Shown here: in pieces, positions 10,701-19,150 of the stretch
Numbering within the stretch: position 1 is the stretch's first letter
How the letters are laid out: every line of letters starts with the position of its first letter
Assembly: GCF_016907555.1 (NCBI RefSeq)
Contig: NZ_JAFBCE010000001.1
Coordinates: forward strand, 124,001 to 188,000
Length of the DNA: 64,000 bases
DNA from: Microbacterium laevaniformans
GTDB taxonomy: Bacteria; Actinomycetota; Actinomycetes; Actinomycetales; Microbacteriaceae
Direction of reading: 5' to 3'
Notes under the pieces: generated by a model
Told to the model about the DNA's origin: nothing
Seen by the model: the letters and a program-made list of their open reading frames with translations, nothing else
Databases searched by the model: none
Translations under genes and position numbers: made by a program

Positions 10701-12499
10701 CCGGACGCTCCGAGCGTGAGCCCGGTGGGGATGCCGGGAGCGTCGCCCACATCATCGAACAGTCGCGTGGCCCCGCTCGGCTCTCCGAGTCGCCAGTAGT
10801 GCGAGGCTCCGCCGGCGCGGACGGCGGCGCGGTACGCGGAGGTGGCCGCGTCGGAGACGGTGATCCAGGGTGACCACGCGCTCCACTGGATGTTGCCGTC
10901 GGCATCCTTTGCTCTCACCTGGTAACGCACTTGGCTGCCGGGAGTCTGTCCGCTGTCGACGATGCTGAGACTCGGCAGCGACCAGAAGCGACCGTCGGTG
11001 CGGCTGAACGTGGCGATCTTGGTCGCGGGGCTGCGGAAGACGTCATAGGTGATGGCCGCTCCGTCGCGGTCCCACGCGCTGCTGAACGGCACACGCACCA
11101 GCCCGCGCTCGTTCGAGTACGGTGTGGGCGTCATCGCGGCGGTGTAGATCGGACCGCTCAGATGCGGTGACGCGGTGCGCTTGCCGAACCGGGCCAGACC
11201 TTGCTGGGCGATGCCGTTCACCTTAGGGAATTCGCCGCCGAGGACGACGTAGTTGCTGTTGCCCGTGACGCTCCACGCGGCCTGGCGGGCGGACGTGTAC
11301 GAGCCGAAGTCGAGGTCGGGGTACCAGTTCAGCAGGCCCGCGTACGGCAGGCCGGTGAAGTCCCACCCATAGGCGTCCTTGCGCGTGATCGTGCCCACGG
11401 GGGTCGTCGGCTCCGCTGTCGCCTTCATCCACCGCGAGCGCGGGTTCGTGTCGGGGAACCCGCCGACGACGCTGCAGTCGTGGTGGTGGCTCGCCACGTA
11501 CAGCACGCCGTTCTGGGGGAAGGTGGAGTACGTGTCGCCGAGGCAGTCGTTGATCCAGTTCAGTGCTCCGGTGTACGGGTCGGCCGCGAAGGTGCCCTCG
11601 AAGGAGGCTCCCGCGCCGAACGCGTACCCCGACCCATAGACCTGGGTGCCGTCGGTGCTCAGGCTGGAGATGGCCCCGTTGAGACCGGCGCTGCGGATGC
11701 GGTCGACAGCGGCCCACGGCAGGCTTGCACCGCTCGCGGCATCCAGGGCTCCCATTCCATACGCGGCGGCGCCGTTGAGCAGGGTGAAGGATCCGGCCAC
11801 GATCAGCCGCGACGAGTCGGGACTGGTGACCATGTCCCACACGAAACCGTCGCCCGACGCGGTGGGCGCCCACGACGTCAGCGCGCCGGTCGTCGCGCTC
11901 CACGCCGCCAGTTCGGTGCGCGGCTGGCCGTTGCTGGAGCGGAAGTTCCCGCCCGCGTATACGGTGTCGCCGATGAACGAGAAGGCGCGCACCTGTCCAT
12001 CGGTACGCGGTGCCCACGGCGTCAGCGCACCCGTCGCGACGTCGAAGGCGGCCACGTGTGCACGCGCCTGGCCGTCGACGGTGGTGAAGTCGCCGCCGAA
12101 GTAGACGGTCTTCCCGTCGGGAGCGGCGCGGACGACGAGTCCCTGGGCGTCGAAGGCGTGCGCGAACCCCGCGACGGGGTTGCCGGTGGTGATGTCGAAG
12201 GCGAACACGTTGTTGGCGTCGATCTCGCCGGCGCCGCCCGCCGCGACCTGCGGCGGCCGCGCCTTCGTGAAGCTGCCTGTCACGTAGACGGTGGTGCCGA
12301 CGACGGCCTGGCTCCAGACGACGCCGTTGATCTGCCAGGTCGGCAGCAGGTCGACGGTCACGGTCTCCGGTGTGGCCGGCGCGGTATCTGCCGCCGCGGC
12401 GGGTGCGGCGGCAAGACCGCCGGAGATGATCACCGCAGCCGCCAGGACGGGCGCGATCAAGCGGGTGAGGCGCGACGAGTGCGCGGCGGGTCGGGTCAT
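7790..12499 (-). CDS. Giant secreted beta-propeller/LamG/PKD protein
   Basis: Complete 1569-residue secreted protein, paralogous to the truncated gene at the left edge. ATG 12499 is preceded on its strand by GAGGAG. A signal peptide covers residues 1-37 (ends AAAPAAAA). Residues about 45-440 are a propeller-like domain with repeated VYVTGSF, VYFGGDF, VYAGGNF and LIVAGSF strands, one per blade. An Fn3-like stretch follows (about 455-550), then two LamG domains (about 554-990, each starting with a YWRL motif), four PKD domains (about 1000-1350, with W(D/N)FGDG), and the shared ~200-residue beta-rich module (1355-1569). There is no LPXTG or membrane anchor. It lies 51 bp after the lipoprotein gene and is probably the last gene of the exopolysaccharide operon, which suggests a role in binding or organising the secreted polymer. 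Confidence 0.88.
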   Translation of the reverse strand: MTRPAAHSSRLTRLIAPVLAAAVIISGGLAAAPAAAADTAPATPETVTVDLLPTWQINGVVWSQAVVGTTVYVTGSFTKARPPQVAAGGAGEIDANNVFAFDITTGNPVAGFAHAFDAQGLVVRAAPDGKTVYFGGDFTTVDGQARAHVAAFDVATGALTPWAPRTDGQVRAFSFIGDTVYAGGNFRSSNGQPRTELAAWSATTGALTSWAPTASGDGFVWDMVTSPDSSRLIVAGSFTLLNGAAAYGMGALDAASGASLPWAAVDRIRSAGLNGAISSLSTDGTQVYGSGYAFGAGASFEGTFAADPYTGALNWINDCLGDTYSTFPQNGVLYVASHHHDCSVVGGFPDTNPRSRWMKATAEPTTPVGTITRKDAYGWDFTGLPYAGLLNWYPDLDFGSYTSARQAAWSVTGNSNYVVLGGEFPKVNGIAQQGLARFGKRTASPHLSGPIYTAAMTPTPYSNERGLVRVPFSSAWDRDGAAITYDVFRSPATKIATFSRTDGRFWSLPSLSIVDSGQTPGSQVRYQVRAKDADGNIQWSAWSPWITVSDAATSAYRAAVRAGGASHYWRLGEPSGATRLFDDVGDAPGIPTGLTLGASGALQGDTDAAITSAGGSTPRMTTVDALPSDTAVSVEAWVNTTSTRGGRIVGFGDSAAGTSSSGGTDRVLYLDTAGRVNFSINDGAYRTVFSRGSVNDGQWHHLVGTVDGTGMQLFVDGVRVGRSQAATTPKSYTGYWRIGADQTSGFTNRPTDAGLAGSIDDVAVYPKALSQTDVQSHYTVSGRTGAWGTAGSDAYGTTVSADRPDLYWRLDEATGTALTDAAGGGPVGALSGTVTRAVGGITPGSSATTFNGSTALGVAQEAWDAPQAFSAELWVKTTSTKGGKLIGFGNTSSGLSSSYDRHVVMQSNGRVNFGTYNGTQNTITSTNAYNDGQWHHIVASQGADGMKLWIDTQLVASSPVTTAQVYRGFWRIGGDKTWGNTSSNYIAGTLDEVAVYPSVLSESRVRAHFAAAGRVPSERAPVPSFTVASTYLTTTVDGSATTDADGNLATYAWNFGDGTSASGPTATHTYAAAGTYTITLTATDATLLTGALSKTVTVAPNQAPTAAFSPTIDHLALSVDGSTSHDSDGSIAAFAWDFGDGTSASGTNAAHTYAAPGDYTVRLTVTDNDGMTGTVTRVVTASAVPNQPPTAAFTETTDFLSVSVDASASTDPDGTIASFAWDFGDGSTGAGATASHVYTSAGTYTVSLVTTDDKGATTTASHAITVVADQPPVAAFVTGVTDLRVAVDATGSTDPDGSIASYTWDFGDGTSATGATAVHDYAVAGSYTISLTVADDHGATSAQTAPVTVTAPRVWARDDFERTVASGWGASDVGGAWAITPNTATAVGKFSVSGGTAKVTLSAGNSYTASLPAATASTDAEERFTVTFSQPSTGGGYYFSAIGRQVDAANDYRAKVRVASTGAVAVWLTRTVAGTETVLTSLTIPNTTVTAGDALSIRFQVSGANATSLKAKVWRTATAEPASWTLTSSDATPALQVPGVVGINSYLSASATAVPVQYSYDGFWAGPAK

Positions 12500-12550
12500 G
12501 ATGCTCCTCGGGCGGAGTGGGCAACGGATGCCGGGCGGAACACGGCGGGG

Positions 12551-13228
12551 TCAGGTCAGCGCGCCGCGGAACACCGCGGACGTGTGGAGCGCGTCGAAGT
12601 CGACGACGATCGTGAGCGGGGCGGAGTGGTCGGTCGGCGCGGCAACCGCGTAGACCGCGGTCGCGGTCTGCCGCGGGTCGACGGTGCCGCTGAAGTCGCG
12701 CGCCCCGGACTCCGGGGTGTAGACCGGGGTGAGACGGTTGCCCTCGGCATCCAGCACCGTCACGACCGACGTCGAGACGTCGATGGGCTGCGACGACCCG
12801 TTGGTGAGTTCGACGGTGAGCCGCGCGAACTCGCGTCCGGTCGAGGTGCCGGGGCCCTGGGACGTCTCGGTGGCGTACGAGACATCCGTGATCTGCAGCG
12901 TGACACCGTCCGCGTACACCACCGGTGCATCGGGAGCGGATGCCGCCGCGCTCACGGTGGCGGTGCCGCCGCCTCGTCCGACTTTCGCGACGGGAGCGTC
13001 GGCAGCGGGTGACGCCGTGGGGGCTTCGCTGACAGCCTCTCCCGTGGACACTGGTGCGCTGGAGGCCGGAGCCGCCGGTGTCGCTGCCGGGGCGGATGCC
13101 CCCTCCGGGAGCGGGGCGGAGCAGGCCGTGGTGGTCAGAACGAGGGTCAGGCTGAGCGCTGCCGCTGCCGCACCGATCGTGGCGGCTCGGGGGCGGGGAC
13201 GTGCGGACGTCGCGACCGTGCGCCTCAT
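12551..13228 (-). CDS. DUF4352-like lipoprotein
   Basis: Lipoprotein of 225 aa. The start is ATG 13228, which overlaps the glycosyltransferase stop (ATGA); a longer reading frame upstream lies inside that gene and is rejected. A charged n-region and a hydrophobic stretch end in a lipobox (LTTTAC), so the protein should be lipid-anchored on the outer face of the membrane. A low-complexity Ala/Pro/Ser spacer follows. The C-terminal ~120 residues have the look of the DUF4352/telokin-like immunoglobulin fold (alternating strands, FARLTVELTNGS, TVLDAEGNRL). The function is unknown. Its place between a glycosyltransferase and the giant propeller protein suggests a part in export or attachment of the surface polymer. 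Confidence 0.75.
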   Translation of the reverse strand: MRRTVATSARPRPRAATIGAAAAALSLTLVLTTTACSAPLPEGASAPAATPAAPASSAPVSTGEAVSEAPTASPAADAPVAKVGRGGGTATVSAAASAPDAPVVYADGVTLQITDVSYATETSQGPGTSTGREFARLTVELTNGSSQPIDVSTSVVTVLDAEGNRLTPVYTPESGARDFSGTVDPRQTATAVYAVAAPTDHSAPLTIVVDFDALHTSAVFRGALT

Positions 13229-14460
13229 CGCCCTCTCCCCTCGAGCACGAGGGGTTCCGACTCGCTCATCGTCGACGCCGCCGTCCGACCGGGCGTTCGC
13301 GCGCCGAGATCTCCGATGCGCTCGGCGAGTGCGTCGGACAGAGCGCGATGGTAGGCGTCCGGCGAGTGGCGCCGTCGCACCGTCTCGGCGTCTCGCCACG
13401 CCCGGTCGCGCATTGCGGCCCAGTCGTCTCGCACTCCGGTGAGACCTCTCGCGAGGCCATCGGCGCTGTCGGTCGGAACGAGGACGGCCGCTTCGAGCCC
13501 CCCGGAGGCCTCGCGCAGCCCCGAATGATCAGCGGCGACCACCGGGCGTGCGCACATCAGGGCCTCGATCAGGACGTTGCCGAACGATTCGTCCCCGCGG
13601 GAGGGAACGACCGCCACGTCGGCAGCGGACACGATGTCCCACACCATCCGCTGGAAACCGACGAGACGAACGCGGTCTTCGAGTGCGAGCCGCGCGATCC
13701 GCTCGCGGAGCTGTCGTTCGTACCACTCGTAACCGCGGAAGACGTCGCCCACGATGTCGAGTTCCGCGTCGATCCCCGCGGACCGGAGGCGATCGATCGC
13801 ATCGATGGCGAGATCCACTCCCTTTCTCGGCGACAGACGTCCGACGTACACGACCCGCAGGGGTCCATCGAGGTGGATACGGGCCGGCGACGGTCGGTCG
13901 GGGCCGGCGATACCGTTCAGGACGACCCGGGCGCGATCGCGCCGCTCGAGCCATGCAGACCCCGACACGCGACGACTGGTCTGGGAGTTGAAGACGACGC
14001 CGCTCGCCCACCGCAAAGGTCGGGTCAGAAGTGCGCGCGCGGGCGCCGACAGCGTGGATTCGGCTTCGTGCACGTGCACGACGCTGGCGGCTCCCGCCCG
14101 CCGTGCGGCGCGCAGCCAGAACGGGATGGTCACCGTGTTCACCATCACCACGTCGGCTTCGAGATCGGCGACCAGGCGACGCATGCGCGGCGTCTGCGTG
14201 GCGATCTCGCGGATGAGTCGCACGAGTCCCCCGGGCCGCAGGGCGCTCTTGCGGATCACCGGCGCGTCCAGGAACACGACGTCGGCGCCGGCGGCTCGCA
14301 GCAGCGGGATGAGAGGACCGTCGTCCGAGCTTGTCACGACCACGTGCCAGCCCAGTTCGACGAGTCCGCGGACACCCTCGAGCATCATCCGGTCCGATCC
14401 GTAGAGGTCGGCGGAGGGGTTGGCGATCAGGACAGTACGACCGCGTGCGGCGGAGACCAT
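13225..14460 (-). CDS. GT4-family glycosyltransferase
   Basis: Cytoplasmic GT-B glycosyltransferase (411 aa, GT4 family) expected to add a sugar to the lipid-linked repeat unit of an exopolysaccharide. The N-terminal Rossmann domain starts with TVLIANPSADLYGSDRMML, as in many membrane-associated GT4 enzymes. The C-terminal domain has the nucleotide-sugar binding core (VVYVGRLSPRKGVDLAI) and the conserved E(x7)E motif as ESFGNVLIE near residue 320. Donor and acceptor cannot be inferred. It is separated by one base from the gene before it and overlaps the next by four bases. Confidence 0.88.
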   Translation of the reverse strand: MVSAARGRTVLIANPSADLYGSDRMMLEGVRGLVELGWHVVVTSSDDGPLIPLLRAAGADVVFLDAPVIRKSALRPGGLVRLIREIATQTPRMRRLVADLEADVVMVNTVTIPFWLRAARRAGAASVVHVHEAESTLSAPARALLTRPLRWASGVVFNSQTSRRVSGSAWLERRDRARVVLNGIAGPDRPSPARIHLDGPLRVVYVGRLSPRKGVDLAIDAIDRLRSAGIDAELDIVGDVFRGYEWYERQLRERIARLALEDRVRLVGFQRMVWDIVSAADVAVVPSRGDESFGNVLIEALMCARPVVAADHSGLREASGGLEAAVLVPTDSADGLARGLTGVRDDWAAMRDRAWRDAETVRRRHSPDAYHRALSDALAERIGDLGARTPGRTAASTMSESEPLVLEGRGR

Positions 14461-14461
14461 C

Positions 14462-15358
14462 TCAGTGCTCCGGCCAGTACTCGTCGACCAGGCTCACCGT
14501 CGAGGCGATGTTGGCCCGGCTTGAGGCGCCGAAGACGATCGCTTCGAGGTTGGGTAGCGCGGTGACCCATTCGATCGCTTCGCGCGGCGAGATCGCACCA
14601 CTGGCGAAGACCGACATCGCGACGGCGCGGAACGGGCGCTTCTGCATCGCGTCGAGGTAGCTGTCCACGCCGCCGGACATGCGGAAACCGAGCTTGTTGA
14701 TGTTGGAGCAGACGATCGGGTTCTCCACGCCGGCGCGGTCGAGATCGTCGAGCAGTCGCGGCAGGTTCATGGTGATGAAGCCCGGCTCGGCGTTGTAGCG
14801 CTTTCGAACATGGTCCGCGAAGATGCGGAAGGCATCGGTGAAGCCCAGGCCCGACAGCAGATCGACGATCACGTTCTGCAGCCAGATCACCGGCGTCGCC
14901 AGGCCCGAGAACATCTTGAGCTCGGCGTCGATCAGCAGCGTGGCGACGCCCTCGATGTCCTTGCGCGCGAACGACGACGCGCCCCGCGCGATGGAATCCA
15001 GCAGCCCCTCTTCCGGCAGGAAGCGTCGCACCGCGCCGAGGAACCCGTCGTCGGTGACCGCATTGGCGTACTTGTGTGCGTACGGCATGCAGGGGAAGAA
15101 CGTCATCTGGTCGTACCGGTCAGGATCCGCGCGTACCCGGTCGGCGATCTCACCGATGCGGTCGTGCGTCGTGCACATGAACGTGTGGACGCCCTCGTCG
15201 TAGGCGGCGTCCAGCACCGACATGATCGCGTCGGTGTCCTGGAAGCGCATCTGCTGGGCACGCGCCTTCTCCTCGGACATGTGGTTGACGCCGAAGAACT
15301 GGTTGTCGCCGAACAGCAGGCGGTCCATCGTCCGGGTGGACGGGGTGATGAGAGTCAT
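14462..15358 (-). CDS. TIM-barrel-like protein of unknown function in polysaccharide operon
   Basis: 298-residue cytoplasmic protein that I cannot assign to a named enzyme. ATG 15358 overlaps the stop of the dehydrogenase gene (ATGA) and gives the N-terminus MTLITPSTRTMDRLLFGDNQ. A longer in-frame extension to 15619 lies inside the neighbouring gene and is rejected. Alternating hydrophobic strands and helices, an aldo/keto-reductase-like opening (LLFGDNQFFG, then a helix and MCTTHDRIGE) and a strand VCSNINKLGFRMSG suggest an (alpha/beta)8 barrel. No AKR tetrad or other catalytic set is clear. Sitting between a Gfo/Idh/MocA dehydrogenase and a glycosyltransferase, it may help make or modify an unusual nucleotide sugar. 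Confidence 0.75.
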   Translation of the reverse strand: MTLITPSTRTMDRLLFGDNQFFGVNHMSEEKARAQQMRFQDTDAIMSVLDAAYDEGVHTFMCTTHDRIGEIADRVRADPDRYDQMTFFPCMPYAHKYANAVTDDGFLGAVRRFLPEEGLLDSIARGASSFARKDIEGVATLLIDAELKMFSGLATPVIWLQNVIVDLLSGLGFTDAFRIFADHVRKRYNAEPGFITMNLPRLLDDLDRAGVENPIVCSNINKLGFRMSGGVDSYLDAMQKRPFRAVAMSVFASGAISPREAIEWVTALPNLEAIVFGASSRANIASTVSLVDEYWPEH

Positions 15359-16479
15359 CGTGCTCCTCCTCGCAGGGCGCGCAGTGCCGTGCCGAATCGG
15401 CTCGCGCGGCGCGGCGCGAGCGGGGTGATGGTCGCGGTGTGGCCGGATGCCGCGAGTCGCGCGTCGACGCGGGTGGCGTCTTCGCTGATCATCGCGATGA
15501 CGCGGTCGGTCGCCGCGGCGGAACCGAAGTCGTTCTGGCCGTGGACGGCACGAGAGCGCGCACGCCAGACGAAGGCATCGAGTTGCGCACTGTACTCCTC
15601 GCCGCGTAGGTAGAACCACGGCGCTTCGGTGAGGTCGGTGGTGTAGCGGACGTTCCAGCCCGCGCGATAGCCCTCCGGGATCTCAGCGGTGTCGCGCAGG
15701 TACACCTGAATCTCCTGCCGGTCCGCGTGGATGCGCCCGTGCTCACCCCACAGGGTGATCTTGGTCGTCATCTTGCGCTGCGACTCGTCCGACCAGTTCG
15801 CGATGATCTGCGCGGTGCCCTGCGGGTAGTGCAGCGTCGCCGCGACGGCATCGTCGATCTGCGCCGAGAAGATGCTCGTCAGCTGGCTGCCGCTGACCGA
15901 CTCCGGCTCGCCCAGGTACCACGTGAGCAGGTTGAGCGGGTGCGCCGCATAGTCGTAGAGGCAGCCCCCGCCGGTGGCACGCTGGCTGCGCCAGGTGCGT
16001 CCGGCCGGCTTCAGCACCACCGGCCCGTACGCTTCGGCGAGCGCGGTCTCGACCGTGCCGATCGCGCCGAGTTCGAGCAGCCGCTGCACTTCGCGGAACG
16101 CGCCGACGAAGCGGTTGTGGTAGCCGACCTGCGTGACGATGCCCTTCTCCTCGGCGAGGGCGGCGAGCTCGACGCTCTCGGCGGGATCGATGACCAACGG
16201 CTTCTCGCAGAACACGTGGATGCCGCGGCGAAACGCCTCACGGATCATCCCGGCGTGCAGATGCGTCGGCGTCGCGACGATGATGGCTTCGGGCGCCGCC
16301 TCGTCGAGCATCTTGCCGAGGTCTTTATAGGTCGCCACCCCGGTGTACTTCGACAGGATGTCGAGCAGATAGCCGGTGGCGTCGCACACACCGACGAGAT
16401 TGACCTCCGGGTGCGCCTTGATCATGGACAGGTGAGAGAGCCCCATTTTGCCGAGGCCCACGACGGCGACATCGATCAC
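15355..16479 (-). CDS. Gfo/Idh/MocA family oxidoreductase
   Basis: NAD(P)-dependent sugar dehydrogenase family protein (374 aa, normal length). The N-terminal Rossmann fold starts MIDVAVVGLGKMGLSHLSMI (GxGxxG), and the EKP signature is present as CEKPL near residue 93. The C-terminal alpha/beta domain carries the usual substrate-site region (GGGCLYDYAAHPLN). Such enzymes in polysaccharide clusters oxidise or epimerise nucleotide-activated sugars. It overlaps the genes on both sides by four bases, so it is part of one operon. Confidence 0.9.
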   Translation of the reverse strand: MIDVAVVGLGKMGLSHLSMIKAHPEVNLVGVCDATGYLLDILSKYTGVATYKDLGKMLDEAAPEAIIVATPTHLHAGMIREAFRRGIHVFCEKPLVIDPAESVELAALAEEKGIVTQVGYHNRFVGAFREVQRLLELGAIGTVETALAEAYGPVVLKPAGRTWRSQRATGGGCLYDYAAHPLNLLTWYLGEPESVSGSQLTSIFSAQIDDAVAATLHYPQGTAQIIANWSDESQRKMTTKITLWGEHGRIHADRQEIQVYLRDTAEIPEGYRAGWNVRYTTDLTEAPWFYLRGEEYSAQLDAFVWRARSRAVHGQNDFGSAAATDRVIAMISEDATRVDARLAASGHTATITPLAPRRASRFGTALRALRGGAR

Positions 16480-17624
16480 ACCAGCACCTCCGTTCGTTGT
16501 GAAACATGGCCGTGGCGCGCGAGCGCCGTGAGCAGTGCGTGCTCGTACTGGGCGCCGATGTGCTCCCAGGTGAACTCTTCGCGGTACCGAGTTCGACTGG
16601 CCTCGCCCATCCGATGCAGCCGCTCGGCGTTCGGCAGGAGCTCGTCGAGCAGGACTGCGAGATCGTCGGCGTCGCGGAAGTACGCGTTGTCGGGTCCGGC
16701 GACCCAGCTGTTGTAGCGGTTGTCGTGGGCGATGACCGCGTTGCCCGCGCCCATCGCTTCCACCAGCGACGGATTCGTGCCGCCCACGGTGTGCCCGTGC
16801 ACGTAGACAGCCGCGTGCAGGCGCAACGCGGCGAGCCGATCCGCGTCGAAGATCGCACCGGGGAAGCGCACCTCGTCCGAGGCGGCGGAGCGGACGGCGA
16901 GGTGGTACGGGTCGGTGTCGGTGTACGGCCCGACTACGACGAGCGGCATCCCGCGGTGGCGTGCCGACCAGGCGGTCACGATCTCGAGCACGGAGTTCTC
17001 CGGAATCGGCCGGCAGACGACGATGCCGTACGCGTCGGGGGCGAGAGCGAGGTCGGAGACCGGCGCGACGGGTGCGCTGATGACCTCCGGTGCGCCGTAG
17101 GTGATGGTCTGCACGCGCCGTGCGCCGAAGTGACGCCGCAGATACGCGGAGATGACGGGGTGATCGCCGATGAGCACGTCACCGACGAGACCGGCGAGAC
17201 GCTCGTTGCCCAGGAGGATGGCCTGTTTGGCGAGCCCCCAGCGTCGGCGGGTCCACTCCATCCCGTCCATGTTGATCACGTTCGGGATGCCGCGAAGGCG
17301 CGGCATGACGTCGAGGACGCCCGTGTTGTATCCGAAGGTCAACCACACATCACCCTCGCGGTGGTGTGCGGTGGCGTGGCGGATCGAGACGAGGTCGAAG
17401 TGGGACGTGCCCTTCCAGCCTTCGCGCGGTTCCGGAACGAGCACCCGTTCGATCCCGTTCCAGCGATCCGAGGTGATGTCGCCGTCGCCGTCGAGCTGGC
17501 AGTAGACCACGACGTTCCAGCCACGATCGCGCAGGTACATCGCGACATGCTGTGCGGCAGTCTCGAACCCGCCGTAGGCGGCGGGGACGCCGTGCGTGCC
17601 GAGAATGCGGACCGTGCGTGTCAT
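16476..17624 (-). CDS. DUF1972-type glycosyltransferase (rhamnosyltransferase-like)
   Basis: GT-B glycosyltransferase of 382 aa with the N-terminal DUF1972 signature (RILGTHGVPAAYGGFETAAQ), a family that includes putative rhamnosyl- and other hexosyltransferases of capsule clusters. ATG 17624 is chosen because it overlaps the sugar-transferase stop by one base (TGATG); the frame extends 15 codons further upstream without support. The C-terminal GT4 domain has PIPENSVLEIV, the donor-site segment VYVHGHTVGGTNPSLVEAMG and its EAMG acid. It probably adds the second sugar of the repeat unit. The transferred sugar is not known. Confidence 0.87.
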   Translation of the reverse strand: MTRTVRILGTHGVPAAYGGFETAAQHVAMYLRDRGWNVVVYCQLDGDGDITSDRWNGIERVLVPEPREGWKGTSHFDLVSIRHATAHHREGDVWLTFGYNTGVLDVMPRLRGIPNVINMDGMEWTRRRWGLAKQAILLGNERLAGLVGDVLIGDHPVISAYLRRHFGARRVQTITYGAPEVISAPVAPVSDLALAPDAYGIVVCRPIPENSVLEIVTAWSARHRGMPLVVVGPYTDTDPYHLAVRSAASDEVRFPGAIFDADRLAALRLHAAVYVHGHTVGGTNPSLVEAMGAGNAVIAHDNRYNSWVAGPDNAYFRDADDLAVLLDELLPNAERLHRMGEASRTRYREEFTWEHIGAQYEHALLTALARHGHVSQRTEVLV

Positions 17625-19150
17625 CAGTACGCTCCGTCCGGTCGCAGCATGACGCGCACCGTGCGCCACATGAGGACGATGTCCGTCATCACCGTCCAGT
17701 TCTCCACGTACCGCAGGTCCAGCCGCACGCTCTCCTCCCAGCTGAGGTCGCTGCGTCCTCCGACCTGCCAGGGGCCGGTGATGCCCGGCTTGATGTAGAG
17801 GCGACGGAAGACGTCGTCGTCGTAGGTGGCGACTTCGCTCGGAAGGGGAGGGCGCGGGCCAACGACACTCATGTCGCCGACCAGCACGTTCCAGAACTGG
17901 GGAACCTCGTCGAGCGAGTACTTCCGCAGGATCCGGCCCACGCGGGTGATCCGAGGGTCGTCGTGCATCTTGAACAGCGGGCCCGCGCCCTCATTGGCCG
18001 CGAGCAGCGCGGCGCGCCGCTCCTCGGCATCCACGGCCATCGAGCGGAATTTGATCATCCGGAACTCGTGGCCGTCACGCCCGACCCGTGCTTGGGGAAA
18101 GAACAGCGGACCGGGCGAGTCGAGCTTGATCGCGATGGCGATGACCGCCGCGATCGGCGCGAAGAAAAGGAGTGCGATCGAAGCGACCGCGATGTCGAGT
18201 GCGCGCTTGGCGAGGTAGGCGCGGCCGGTGAACGAGGCGATCTCGACGTGGATGAGTGGCAGCCCCTCGACGGGCCGCAGCGACATGCGCGGCCCGGCGA
18301 CATCGGAGACGCGGCTGGAGATCACCAGTTCTGCGGCCGTGTTCTCCAGCTGCCAGGCGAGGTGCTTGATCTCGTCGGCGCCTTCGTCTCCGCGGCTGGC
18401 GATGATGATCGTGTCGGCGTCGAGTGCTGCGGCTGCTTCGGCCACGCTGTGCGTGCGCATCGCCGGGTAGATGGCGTCGCCGACGCGCAGGCTGTCGAGG
18501 TCGTCCCCGCGCAGCGAGGCGCCGACCACCTGGTAGCCCAGGCCGGGGTCGGCGATCGAGCGGATCACGTACTCGACGTCTGCGCGCTCGCCGACCACGA
18601 CCGCGCGCGTCGTGTACGCGCCCGCGAGTCGACGGCGGATGAGCCAACGGCGCCAGAGCCAGCGCTCGAACAGCAGGACGCCGATGCCGAGCGGCAGCGC
18701 GACGAAGAGCTGCGCGCGGATGCCGTCGACGTCGATGGCCACATCGATCATGGCGAGAAGACCGAACGCGAACCCGGTCGCGTGGATCATGCGGGTGTAC
18801 TCGGCGGCGCCCGAGCCGATGAGCTTGACGTCTCGCGTTGCGAAGGCGGAGAGCATCAGGAGCCAGATCACGGCCGTCGCGGCGGCGATCTGGAAGACGA
18901 GGCCAGGATCGGCGACGGCGAGCGGACCGCTCACCGCGCCGATCGAGGCCACCGAGGCCACTGCGCACGTGAAGGCGACCGCGGCGGCGTCGCTCGTGCG
19001 CAGGATCCAGCGGTAGCGGCGTTCCCACGACTGCCGGCGCTCGAGAGCGCGCGACGGTGGTGCGGCCGCGGACGCCCGGGACGCGATGGTCGGGAACGGG
19101 GAAACGAACCCGGTCGTCGCGATGCCCGTGGCGTCGTGAAGCGCGCTCAT
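17624..19150 (-). CDS. Exopolysaccharide polyprenyl glycosylphosphotransferase (initiating sugar transferase)
   Basis: Initiating enzyme of exopolysaccharide synthesis: it moves a sugar-1-phosphate from a nucleotide sugar to undecaprenyl phosphate. At 508 aa it has the WbaP/CpsE layout. Several N-terminal membrane helices are followed by a CoA-binding-like Rossmann domain (VVVGERADVEYVIRSI), a further helix (IALLFFAPIAAVIAIAI) and the C-terminal sugar-transferase domain with PGPLFFPQARVGRDG, KFRSM, KYSLDEVPQFWNVL, VGPRPPLPSEV and KPGITGPWQV. ATG 19150 is used; the frame extends to 19237 without a clear ribosome site. It is the first gene of the operon, so the promoter should lie in the 500-bp gap upstream. 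Confidence 0.92.
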   Translation of the reverse strand: MSALHDATGIATTGFVSPFPTIASRASAAAPPSRALERRQSWERRYRWILRTSDAAAVAFTCAVASVASIGAVSGPLAVADPGLVFQIAAATAVIWLLMLSAFATRDVKLIGSGAAEYTRMIHATGFAFGLLAMIDVAIDVDGIRAQLFVALPLGIGVLLFERWLWRRWLIRRRLAGAYTTRAVVVGERADVEYVIRSIADPGLGYQVVGASLRGDDLDSLRVGDAIYPAMRTHSVAEAAAALDADTIIIASRGDEGADEIKHLAWQLENTAAELVISSRVSDVAGPRMSLRPVEGLPLIHVEIASFTGRAYLAKRALDIAVASIALLFFAPIAAVIAIAIKLDSPGPLFFPQARVGRDGHEFRMIKFRSMAVDAEERRAALLAANEGAGPLFKMHDDPRITRVGRILRKYSLDEVPQFWNVLVGDMSVVGPRPPLPSEVATYDDDVFRRLYIKPGITGPWQVGGRSDLSWEESVRLDLRYVENWTVMTDIVLMWRTVRVMLRPDGAY

